Of a stretch of 64,000 bases of DNA, positions 8,735 through 15,804 are shown one piece after another. The position numbers were made by a program, and so were the translations under genes. Location: contig CAWEPB010000009.1 of assembly GCA_963810815.1 (NCBI GenBank), positions 72,094 through 136,093 on the forward strand. Reading direction: 5' to 3'. How positions within the stretch are numbered: the stretch's first letter is position 1; every line of letters begins with the position of its first letter. The notes beneath the pieces are model-generated. The model was not told where the DNA came from. It saw only the letters and a list, made by a program, of their open reading frames with translations, and ran no database searches. Source of the DNA: CAVQWT01 sp963810815 (GTDB lineage: Bacteria > Pseudomonadota > Gammaproteobacteria > Burkholderiales > Casimicrobiaceae).

Positions 8735-9850
8735 ATGAAGACCCTGCTGCCGATCATCGGCTGGACCCTGCGCGGCGACGCCGGGGGAGAGCGGATTCCC
8801 ACGCAGCCGCTCGACGCCCGCGTCGTCGCGCTGCTGGCCGGTGTCGCGGCGCAGGGCTCGCTGACCAGCGCGGCGCTCGCGCTGGGGCTGCCGTACCGCA
8901 CCGCGTGGGCGCTGCTGCGCGACGCCGAGACCGACCTCGGCCGGCCGCTGCTGGCCCGGGCGCGCGGGCGCGGGGCGAAGCCGACGGCGCTGGGCGAGCG
9001 ACTGCTGGCGGCGGACCGCGCCGCGCGCGATTTCCTCGCCACCCGGCAGGCCGCGCTGGCGGTGCCGCTGCGCGCGACGCCCGGACCGCGCCCGGGCCGT
9101 GTGCTGCGGATCGCGGCGAGTCACGACCTGGCGCTGGCGGAGCTGCGCGACCTGTGGCGTGCGCGGCACCGCGTCGACGTCGAGTTCCACGGCAGCGCCG
9201 AGGCGATCGCGCTGTACGCGCAGGATCGCGTCGCCGTCGCCGGATTCCACGTGCTGGCCGGACCGCGCGGCGCGCACGACCCGCTGCTGGCGGCGCTCGA
9301 CCCCGTGCGCGACGCGATCCTGCGCTTCGTCGTCCGCGAGCAGGGGCTGATCCTGCCGCGCGGCAATCCGCACGGGGTGCGCGGCTTCGCCGACGTCGCG
9401 GCGAAGGGGCTGGCCTTCGTCAACCGCCAGCCCGGGTCGGGCACCCGGCTCATCGTCGAGCGGCTGCTGCACCGGGCGCGGATCGCGCCCGACGACATCC
9501 GCGGCTTCACCCGCGAGGAATTCACGCACGCGGCGGTGGCGGCGACCGTCGCTGCCGGCAACGCCGACTGCGGCTTCGGCCTGCGCGCCGCCGCGGCGCA
9601 GCTCTCGCTGGCGTTCGTGCCGCTGGTCGAGGAGCGCTACGGCTTCGCCTGCCGCCGGCGCGCCGTCGACGGCACGGAGCTGCGCGCGTTCCGGGCGCTC
9701 GTCGCCGGCGCGGCGACGCGGAAGGTGGTCTCGCCGCTGCCCGGCTACCGGCGCGACGCACCCGGCACGGTGACGTCGGTCGAGGCGTTCGCGACGGGCG
9801 GGGGTGGCGGCGGTGCCGCCCTCGGTCGTCCCGCCAGCGTCAGCCGGTGA
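8735..9850 (+). CDS. Tungstate/molybdate-responsive regulator: ModE-like HTH plus binding-protein domain
   Basis: 371-residue one-component regulator. The first 110 residues resemble the ModE winged helix (VVALLAGVAAQGSLTSAALALGLPYRTAWALLRDAE, then GRPLLARARGRG). The rest is a type-2 periplasmic-binding-protein-like domain (RIAASHDLALAEL, HGSAEAIALYAQDRVAVAGFHV, VNRQPGSGTRLIVERLL, ADCGFGLRAAA). That architecture is known for regulators next to molybdate/tungstate transporters, where the second domain senses the anion. No Shine-Dalgarno precedes the ATG; the operator-like palindrome sits there instead. The C-terminal 25 residues are low-complexity Gly/Ala. Its stop overlaps the convergent aldo/keto reductase gene by 11 bases. 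Confidence 0.85.
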   Translation: MKTLLPIIGWTLRGDAGGERIPTQPLDARVVALLAGVAAQGSLTSAALALGLPYRTAWALLRDAETDLGRPLLARARGRGAKPTALGERLLAADRAARDFLATRQAALAVPLRATPGPRPGRVLRIAASHDLALAELRDLWRARHRVDVEFHGSAEAIALYAQDRVAVAGFHVLAGPRGAHDPLLAALDPVRDAILRFVVREQGLILPRGNPHGVRGFADVAAKGLAFVNRQPGSGTRLIVERLLHRARIAPDDIRGFTREEFTHAAVAATVAAGNADCGFGLRAAAAQLSLAFVPLVEERYGFACRRRAVDGTELRAFRALVAGAATRKVVSPLPGYRRDAPGTVTSVEAFATGGGGGGAALGRPASVSR

Positions 9851-10850
9851 TCCGCCCGAAGAACGGGTAGCGCGGGTCGGTGTAGCCGGGCGTCGACGGA
9901 TGGCCGGGCCGCACCAGCGCGTCGACGACGGCCTCGTCGGCGTCGGACCACGCAGTGCCGACCGCGTCGACGTAGCCCTGCCACTGCTCCATCGTCCGCG
10001 GACCCGCGATGATCGACGTCACGATCTGGTTGGCCCACAGCCAGGCCAGCGCGAACTGCGCCAGCGTGCGGCCCGTCTTCTCCGCGTGCGCCTTGAGCTT
10101 CTGCGCGATGACGAAGGACTCCTCGCGGAACTCGGTTTCCATGATCCGCTCGTCCTTGCGCGCACCGCGGGAGTCCGGAGGGGCGACGCCGCCCGGCGCG
10201 TACTTCGCCGTCAGCACGCCGCGCGCGAGCGGCGAGTACGGCGCGACGCCGAGTCCGTAGTAGTCGCAGGCCGGCAGGATCTCGACCTCGGGCTGCCGGT
10301 TGAGCAGGTTGTAGTACGGCTCGCAGACAATCGGCGCGGGGACGCCCTGCGCCTCGCATTCGCTCACCACCTCGGCAATGCGCCAGCCGCGGAAATTCGA
10401 CAGCCCGAAGTACCGGATCTTGCCGCCGCGGACGAGGTCGCCGACCGCGGCGACCGTCTCGGCCAGCGGCGTGTCCAGGTCGTCGCGGTGCAGGTAGTAG
10501 ATGTCGATGTAGTCGGTGCCGAGGCGCGCCAGGCTGTCGTCGCAGGCCTGCAGGATCCAGCGCCGCGAGAGGCCGCCGCTGGCCGGCGTGAAGGGCAGCG
10601 CGTTGCCCGCCTTGGTCGCGAGCACCCACTCGCGCCGGCGCGCCTTGATCGCGGCGCCGACGATGCGCTCGGACTTGCCGTTCGCATACGCGTCGGCGGT
10701 GTCGATGAAGTTGACGCCGGCGTCGAACGCGGCGTCGACGATGCGCCGCGCGGCAGCCTCGTCGGTGAGGTCGCCGAAGGTCATGGTGCCGAGGCACAGC
10801 GGTGAAACCAGGACGCCGCTGGCGCCGAGTCGTTGATGGTCCATGGGCAT
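9840..10850 (-). CDS. Aldo/keto reductase
   Basis: 336-residue NAD(P)H-dependent aldo/keto reductase with a TIM-barrel fold. The catalytic tetrad can be read as Asp and Tyr in FIDTADAYANGKSE, Lys in VLATKAGN and His in IYYLHRDDLDTP. The C-terminal cofactor blocks ALAWLWANQIVTSIIAGPR and PRTMEQW are present. It starts MPMDHQRLGASGVLVSPLCLG; ATG 10850 and ATG 10844 are both possible. It is the last gene of the minus-strand operon running from the IclR regulator through the HPPD-like and DSD-like genes, so it likely reduces or oxidises an intermediate of that route. Substrate unknown. Confidence 0.9.
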   Translation of the reverse strand: MPMDHQRLGASGVLVSPLCLGTMTFGDLTDEAAARRIVDAAFDAGVNFIDTADAYANGKSERIVGAAIKARRREWVLATKAGNALPFTPASGGLSRRWILQACDDSLARLGTDYIDIYYLHRDDLDTPLAETVAAVGDLVRGGKIRYFGLSNFRGWRIAEVVSECEAQGVPAPIVCEPYYNLLNRQPEVEILPACDYYGLGVAPYSPLARGVLTAKYAPGGVAPPDSRGARKDERIMETEFREESFVIAQKLKAHAEKTGRTLAQFALAWLWANQIVTSIIAGPRTMEQWQGYVDAVGTAWSDADEAVVDALVRPGHPSTPGYTDPRYPFFGRITG

Positions 10851-10915
10851 GCGGGGGACTCCGTGATCGGACAGGTCGGGCAGGTGTATCGGCCCGGGGG
10901 GGTGACGCGCGGTGG

Positions 10916-11806
10916 TCAGGTCGCCGCGGTCCGGCGCAGCCGTTCCATGTTGGGCACCTCCAGCGCGCGGCGCAGCACGGTTTCGCCCAGCCAGTCGGCC
11001 GCCCGCTGCGCGCGCCGGGCGACGGCTTCCGGCGGCATCTGCAGGTAGTCGTCGTTGTAGACGTCGAAGCTGTAGTCGCCGTAGTAGCCCAGCGCGTCGA
11101 TCCGGCGGACGAAGTCGGCCAGCGCGTCGCTGTGCGCGCCCTCGCCCGGGAACACGCGGAAGTGCGTCGCCGTCGTCGCCACTTCCTCGGACGAGCGGAT
11201 CTCCTGCCACATGTAGTCGGACAGCTGGACCAGGAAGATCTGCCCGGGGTCGACGGCGTCGAGGTCGTCCAGCGGCACGCCGGCGGCGATGACGTCGAAG
11301 GCGTCGATGGCGAGCCCGAGGTTCGGACAGTTGGCGCGGAACACGAGGTCGCTGGCCGCGGCGAAGTCGCGCACCGTGCGGCTCCACGAAATGCCCTTGA
11401 AGGCGATGCGGATGCCGAGCGGGATCGCCAGCAGCGCGAGCTTGCGCAGGTCGCGGATGATCGCGTCGACGTCGGCCCCGGCGTGCGTCGACGTCGACGC
11501 CTCGACCACGAGCAGGCGCCCGCCGATCCGGTCGCAGACGTCGAGCATCGACTTGGCGACGTCGAGCTTGTAGGCGTGGAGCTGGCCGGACAGGCCCTCG
11601 AAATCGCGCAGCGCCTCGAGCCCGGTCACGCGCAGGCCGCTGTCGCGCACGGCGCGCACGCCGGCCGCCGCGCCGCCGGGATGGCCGACGACGTCGGTCG
11701 CCGAGATCATCACCTGCGTGAATCCCGCCGCGCGCGCGGCGGCGAGCCGGCTTTCCAGCGAGCCCGCGAGCGACGCGGTGTCGATGCCGATGTCGCCGTA
11801 GTTCAT
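10916..11806 (-). CDS. Dehydroshikimate-dehydratase-like TIM barrel, stand-alone
   Basis: 296-residue xylose-isomerase-like TIM barrel resembling the N-terminal catalytic half of bacterial 3-dehydroshikimate dehydratase QuiC1. Residues K137, D168, Q194 and D248 align with the QuiC1 metal ligands that I recall as E134, D165, Q191 and E239. The first two spacings (31 and 26) match exactly. Two ligands therefore differ: Glu to Lys in IAFKGISWSRTVRDF and Glu to Asp in YSFDVYND. The start overlaps the stop of the HPPD-like gene as ATGA, so the two are translationally coupled. In fused QuiC1 this domain comes first; here it is second and separate. Either an altered enzyme or a non-catalytic partner. 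Confidence 0.75.
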   Translation of the reverse strand: MNYGDIGIDTASLAGSLESRLAAARAAGFTQVMISATDVVGHPGGAAAGVRAVRDSGLRVTGLEALRDFEGLSGQLHAYKLDVAKSMLDVCDRIGGRLLVVEASTSTHAGADVDAIIRDLRKLALLAIPLGIRIAFKGISWSRTVRDFAAASDLVFRANCPNLGLAIDAFDVIAAGVPLDDLDAVDPGQIFLVQLSDYMWQEIRSSEEVATTATHFRVFPGEGAHSDALADFVRRIDALGYYGDYSFDVYNDDYLQMPPEAVARRAQRAADWLGETVLRRALEVPNMERLRRTAAT

Positions 11807-12708
11807 GTGCCGGGCGCGTCGACGGCGGGATCGGCGTGGACGAGCTCGAACATCACGCCGCCGAGCACGGGCTTGGTCAGCGCGCCGCGGTCGCTCGAGT
11901 GCACCTTCTCGGTCGCCAGGAATTCGATGCCGCGCTTCTCCAGCTCGGCGACGGCGCCGAGGACGTCCGGCGTGCCGAGCCCGATGCGCTGCAGGTGCTC
12001 GTCGGCCGGCGCGAAGCGCGCCACGTCGTCGGGCTCGATCAGCTGCAGGTAGAAGTTGCGGCAGGGGCTCTGCAGCAGCAGGCCCTTGGGCAGGATGCCG
12101 AAGCGCACGCGGTCGGGCAGCGGCGTGAAGCCGAAGATCTGGCGGTAGAACTCGACCCAGTCCGCGGTGCGGTCGGCGCCGATGTACTGGACGATGCCGA
12201 AGAAGCTCATGCCGGCGATCGCCGGCGGATGCTGGTCGACGGTGGGGATGGCGCGGAAGTCGACGTCGTAGATCGAGAACTCGTCGTGGCGGTCGACGAA
12301 GTAGATCAGGCTGTCGCCGACGCCGTGGATCGCCGGGATGTTGAGCTCCATCGCCCGCGCGCGGACGGGCATCTCCCAGGCGCCGAGGTCGAGCGCGCGG
12401 TGGTACGCGTAGTCGGCGTCGCGGACCCGCACGGCGAAGGCGCTGATCACCGGCCGCTCGTCGGGCTGCACGGTGCGGGGGACGTCGGCGGCCTGCGAGT
12501 TGACGATGATGTTCATCGAACCCTGCCGGTACAGCTCGACCTCGCGCGAGCGGTGGCGCGCGATCGGCCGGAACCCCATCGTCTCCAGCACGCCGCCCAG
12601 CGCCTGCGGCCGGGACGTCGCGAATTCGATGTACTCGATGCCGTCGAATCCGAGCGGGTTGAGGGGTTCGGGGACGGACTCCCGTCCCATTTCGTTCGTC
12701 ATCGCCAT
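11803..12708 (-). CDS. HPPD-like vicinal-oxygen-chelate protein, partner of the DSD-like barrel
   Basis: 301-residue protein with two VOC/HPPD-like modules (GFDGIEYIEFATSRPQALG at the front; FYRQIFGFTPLPDRVRFG in the second half). It resembles the C-terminal half of the fused bacterial dehydroshikimate dehydratases. By motif alignment the two His metal ligands of 4-hydroxyphenylpyruvate dioxygenase appear replaced (Phe in GMSFFGIV, Arg in HLQRIGLGT), while the C-terminal Glu is kept (GGVMFELVHAD). Dioxygenase activity is therefore doubtful and a structural role with the next gene, which overlaps it by four bases, is more likely. A possible minus-strand -10 (TATGAT) lies at 12774-12779. Confidence 0.75.
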   Translation of the reverse strand: MAMTNEMGRESVPEPLNPLGFDGIEYIEFATSRPQALGGVLETMGFRPIARHRSREVELYRQGSMNIIVNSQAADVPRTVQPDERPVISAFAVRVRDADYAYHRALDLGAWEMPVRARAMELNIPAIHGVGDSLIYFVDRHDEFSIYDVDFRAIPTVDQHPPAIAGMSFFGIVQYIGADRTADWVEFYRQIFGFTPLPDRVRFGILPKGLLLQSPCRNFYLQLIEPDDVARFAPADEHLQRIGLGTPDVLGAVAELEKRGIEFLATEKVHSSDRGALTKPVLGGVMFELVHADPAVDAPGT

Positions 12709-12813
12709 TCCTCGAAGTGAGCGGGCGGCGGCGGCGCACCGACGCAGCCGCGCGTCACCATCGCACCAGCGGGATCATAACGCACGGCACCGCGCCGCGG
12801 CGCGGCTGGAGGA

Positions 12814-13701
12814 TCAGGGCAGCAGCAGCGAGCCGAGCTCCATCGCCGCGCGCGACAGCGGCTGGTAGAAGCGCTCGGCCATGTCGGCGCGGCTGACCAG
12901 CCGGCCCTGGATGATGACGTTGATGCCGGCCACGTAGTGCCCCGCGTGGTCGCGCACCGGCACGGCGAGCGTGCACAGCCGCGGCTCCATCAGCTGGCTC
13001 GCGAAGGCGAACCCGGACTCGCGCACGGCGGCGAGCAGCGGAACGAGTTTCTCCGGCGAGTTGGGCGTGTAGTCGGTGAACGGGTGGAACCGCGTGCGCG
13101 CCAGGTAGGCGGCGAGTTCGTCCTCGGGCAGGTGGGCGAGCAGCGCGTGGCCGATCGACGTGCAGTACGCGGGCAGGCGGCGGCCGACGTTGAGCGTCGG
13201 CGACATGATGCGCGACGACGCCGAGCGCGCGAGATAGACGATTTCGTCGCCGTCGAGCGTGGCGAGCGAACAGGCCTCGTGCAGCGTCTCGCCGAGGCGG
13301 TCGATGATCGGCTGCGCCAGCACCGCCAGCGGCGACGACGACAGGTAGCCGTGCGAGAACGACAGCACCCGCGGACGGAGGTAGAACCGTCGGGCGTCGT
13401 CCTCCGCGACGAACCCCAGCTTGGCCAGCGTGTGCAGGCTGCGCCGGGCCGCCGCGCGCGGAATGCCCGTGCGGTGGCTGACCTGCGCAATCGACATCCG
13501 TCGCTTCTTGTCCGACAGCGCCAGCATCACCGCCAGGCCCCGCGCCAGCGCGGTGACGAAGTCCGGGTCGTCGCCGTGACGCGCGATGGTTTCGGCCAGC
13601 ACGGCGTCCGGGTCGGCCGGCGTGGCCTGCGGCTGCGTCGCGGGGGGCTCCGCCGCCTGCGGCATTCCGGGTGGCGTGGCGGTTGCCGTCTCGATGGTCA
13701 T
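12814..13701 (-). CDS. IclR-family regulator of the PcaR/PcaU/PobR type
   Basis: 295-residue regulator. A low-complexity N terminus is followed by DFVTALARGLAVMLALSDKKRRMSIAQV and an HTH (HRTGIPRAAARRSLHTLAKLGFV), then the IclR effector domain (ACSLATLDGDEIVYLARSAS, PAYCTSIGHALLAHL). This N-terminal block is characteristic of the PcaR/PobR branch, which controls protocatechuate, 4-hydroxybenzoate and quinate genes. It is the first gene of the minus-strand operon containing the DSD-like pair and diverges from tctCBA, so it probably controls both. Known relatives are effector-dependent activators. Confidence 0.88.
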   Translation of the reverse strand: MTIETATATPPGMPQAAEPPATQPQATPADPDAVLAETIARHGDDPDFVTALARGLAVMLALSDKKRRMSIAQVSHRTGIPRAAARRSLHTLAKLGFVAEDDARRFYLRPRVLSFSHGYLSSSPLAVLAQPIIDRLGETLHEACSLATLDGDEIVYLARSASSRIMSPTLNVGRRLPAYCTSIGHALLAHLPEDELAAYLARTRFHPFTDYTPNSPEKLVPLLAAVRESGFAFASQLMEPRLCTLAVPVRDHAGHYVAGINVIIQGRLVSRADMAERFYQPLSRAAMELGSLLLP

Positions 13702-13833
13702 GGGCGTGCTCTCAGGAGAGTCTCGATGCGAGAAACGGACGTCGACCGATATTCGGAAGGTCGGGGGCGTATGTCGCCCAGACCATACGACAATCAGGAG
13801 AAAAACGCCAGTCTATCTCCGATGGCTGCGCCG

Positions 13834-13856
13834 TATTCGCGCAAAGTGGGCGAATA
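13834..13856. promoter_or_regulatory. Candidate IclR operator
   Basis: TATTCGC and GCGAATA form a perfect 7-bp inverted repeat with a 9-base spacer, centred about 145 bases upstream of the IclR start and 37 bases before the tctC-directed -35 box. The position suits an activator of the tct operon and an autorepressor of iclR. Confidence 0.45.
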
Positions 13857-13881
13857 GCGCACACTACGGCGATATACGCCC

Positions 13882-13911
13882 TTGACCTGTCGATCGCGTC
13901 GATCGTATCGT
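13882..13911 (+). promoter_or_regulatory. Candidate sigma70 promoter for tctCBA
   Basis: TTGACC at 13882-13887 and TATCGT at 13906-13911, separated by 18 bases. The spacer contains CGATCG-CGT-CGATCG, which may bind a regulator. The transcript would have a leader of more than 300 bases before tctC. Confidence 0.45.
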
Positions 13912-14052
13912 TCAGGCGTCGGCTGCGGGTGCAACCCGCAGCGGCAACGAGGAGCGCACCCGAACTCGATAGGAGGGGCGCACCATTACCGGTTGCAGCC
14001 GTCGGCCGGAGAGGACAGCCCCATCCGGGGTTGAGGAGAGAGGTCCTGAATC

Positions 14053-14214
14053 ATGGCAACGCCGGAATCCGCGGGGTGTCCGCCCATGCCGGCCCCGTTC
14101 GTCCCGGCGGCCGAGCCGGTCGCCGTCCTCCGCCTTTCCGCACAGCTTCATCCGGTTCCGCGGCTCGCCGCGGCCCGGGTCGAGGTCCGGATGCGTTCGC
14201 AGCCCCAGCCCTGA
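14053..14214 (+). CDS. Small open frame in the tctC leader (53 residues)
   Basis: ATG 14053 lies behind a purine-rich AGAGG/GAGGAG stretch and runs 53 codons to a TGA at 14212-14214. The stop overlaps, as TGATG, an in-frame alternative tctC start (ATG 14214). The product is Pro/Ala/Arg-rich with no recognised domain. The overlap suggests translational coupling or a leader peptide, but in G+C-rich DNA such open frames arise by chance. Confidence 0.25.
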   Translation: MATPESAGCPPMPAPFVPAAEPVAVLRLSAQLHPVPRLAAARVEVRMRSQPQP

Positions 14215-14237
14215 TGCCCACAGAGAGGAAAACCACC

Positions 14238-15239
14238 ATGTCCTGCCGCAAGTTCCTTGGCGCCGCCGCCCTGTCGCTGGTCGCCGGTATCGCCACCGCC
14301 GCGCCGTTCCCCGAGCGCGAACTGACCGGAGTCATCATGTGGGGCGCCGGCGGCGCGACGGACGTCGTCGCGCGTGCGGTCACGCCGCCCGCCGAGGAAG
14401 CGTTGGGCAAGAAGATCGTGCTGGTCAACAAGTCGGGCGGCACCGGCGCAATCTCGACCAACTTCGTCAACAACGCACCGTCGGACGGCTACACGATTCT
14501 CTACGGCGCCGAGAATCCGCAGCTGCACCAGGTGCTGGGCATCGCCGATTTCGGCTACGAGAAGTTCTATCCCGTCAACGTGCTCGGGCGCGGGGTCGCC
14601 GTCATCGTCGTGAAGAACGACGCGCCCTGGAACTCGCTCAAGGACTTCGTCGAGGACGCGAAGAAGCGCCCCGGCAAGCTCAAGATGGGATCCACCGGCC
14701 CCGGCGGACTGCCGCACACCGTCGGCTCGATGCTCAACTCGATCACCAAGTTCCAGGTCATCTCGGTGCCGTTCGACGGCGAAGGCCCCGGCCTCACGGC
14801 GCTCCTGGGCGGGCACGTCGACATGATGCCGGTGGGATCGGGCGCGGCGGCGGAAAACATCAAGGCCGGCCGCGTCAAGGCGCTGGCCGTCGTCGACGCC
14901 GAAGCGCTCCCGATGCAGGGCAGCCCCGGCATTCCGCCCATCACCAGGGACTACCCGGAGTTCGCCAAGTACCTGCCGTGGGGGCCGTTCTACGGCGTGT
15001 TCGTCAAGCGCGATACGCCGGACGACGTCAAGGCGACGCTGGTCAAGGCGTTCAAGACCGCCGCCGCCAACCCGCAGTTCGTGACGTTGATGAAGGACCG
15101 CGGCAACGTGATGATGAACGTGTCGGGCGCCGAAGCGGACGCGTTTCTGAAGAAGTGGCAGTCGGTGACTTCGTGGGTGCTGCAGGACGTGGGCGCCGCG
15201 AAGGCGTCGCCCGAGAAATTCGGCATCCCGAAACCCTGA
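14238..15239 (+). CDS. tctC: Tripartite tricarboxylate transporter binding protein
   Basis: 333-residue periplasmic solute receptor of the TctC/Bug family. The signal peptide is MSCRKFLGAAALSLVAGIATA. TctC hallmarks follow: FPERELTGVIMWGAGGATDVVARA (the first beta-strand and carboxylate-binding turn), KSGGTGAISTNFVNNAPSDGYTI and GHVDMMPVGSGAAAENIKAGRVKALAV. ATG 14238 has AGAGGA eight bases upstream; ATG 14214 is an in-frame alternative. It delivers an organic acid to TctBA. The ligand is unknown, but the surrounding genes suggest a polyhydroxylated cyclic or short-chain carboxylate. Confidence 0.9.
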   Translation: MSCRKFLGAAALSLVAGIATAAPFPERELTGVIMWGAGGATDVVARAVTPPAEEALGKKIVLVNKSGGTGAISTNFVNNAPSDGYTILYGAENPQLHQVLGIADFGYEKFYPVNVLGRGVAVIVVKNDAPWNSLKDFVEDAKKRPGKLKMGSTGPGGLPHTVGSMLNSITKFQVISVPFDGEGPGLTALLGGHVDMMPVGSGAAAENIKAGRVKALAVVDAEALPMQGSPGIPPITRDYPEFAKYLPWGPFYGVFVKRDTPDDVKATLVKAFKTAAANPQFVTLMKDRGNVMMNVSGAEADAFLKKWQSVTSWVLQDVGAAKASPEKFGIPKP

Positions 15240-15247
15240 CCGCAGGC

Positions 15248-15273
15248 GGGGCCCGGTGCCGCCGGGCCCCTTT
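15248..15273 (+). terminator. Stem-loop with T tail between tctC and tctB
   Basis: Perfect 9-bp arms GGGGCCCGG and CCGGGCCCC around a 5-base loop, followed by TTT, nine bases after the tctC stop. Inside an operon this would act as a partial terminator or mRNA-stabilising hairpin, giving more binding protein than membrane subunits. Confidence 0.6.
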
Positions 15274-15306
15274 GTCCGCAGGCCGTTCGACCACCAGGAG
15301 CAGCGC

Positions 15307-15804
15307 ATGGATGCGTCCCGACACCGGGTCCCCGGTGAGCTCGTCTTCGCGGCTGCCATGCTGTTGTTCGGCGTGACGGCGCTGTGGCTGGCGTGGCGGA
15401 TCGCCGGCTTCTCTTCCTGGAGTTCGCCCGGCGTGATGCCGATGGTCGCGGCGGCCGCGATGAGCGGCTCGGGGCTGGTGATCCTCCGCAACACGCTGCG
15501 CATGAAACGCCCGGAGATATCCCCCGGCAGCACGCTGTCGCGCCAGTTCTTCCACCAGATCACGCCGCTGCCCATCGTGCTGTTCACGGCGCTGATCGTC
15601 GTCTACATGCTGGCGCTCGAGCCGCTCGGCTTCGTCCTGAGCTCGTTCGCGTTCCTCGTCGCGTCGATGTTCGCGCTGGGCAGCAGGCGGATCCTGTTCA
15701 CCGTCGTCGTCAGCGCCGTGTCGCTGGCGGCGATCTACGTCATCTTCCAGACGGCGTTCGCGGTCGTGCTCCCTGAAGGCATCCTCCGGGGAGTCTTCAG
15801 ATGA
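15307..15804 (+). CDS. tctB: Tripartite tricarboxylate transporter small membrane subunit
   Basis: 165-residue protein with four predicted membrane helices (LVFAAAMLLFGVTALWLAW; a second after SSPGVMPMVAAAAM; PLPIVLFTALIVVYMLAL; ILFTVVVSAVSLAAIYVIF), the layout of TctB. CAGGAG precedes the ATG. It ends in an ATGA overlap with tctA, typical of this operon type. It is needed with TctA for sodium-driven uptake. Confidence 0.85.
   Translation: MDASRHRVPGELVFAAAMLLFGVTALWLAWRIAGFSSWSSPGVMPMVAAAAMSGSGLVILRNTLRMKRPEISPGSTLSRQFFHQITPLPIVLFTALIVVYMLALEPLGFVLSSFAFLVASMFALGSRRILFTVVVSAVSLAAIYVIFQTAFAVVLPEGILRGVFR

Larger units (their letters stand above)
13702..14237. other. Divergent control region between iclR and tctC
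   Basis: 536 bases without an established gene. It holds an A+T-richer core with a 7-bp inverted repeat (13834), a sigma70-like promoter toward tctC (13882-13911), a CGATCG-CGT-CGATCG repeat between its hexamers (13891-13905), and a 53-codon open frame with a possible ribosome site (14053). Long-leader regulation of tctC is plausible. Confidence 0.6.

Noticed and set aside
13671..14237. Long N-terminal extension of TctC
   Set aside because: The upstream in-frame sequence is non-conserved and Arg-rich, and a proper signal peptide with a ribosome site begins at 14238.
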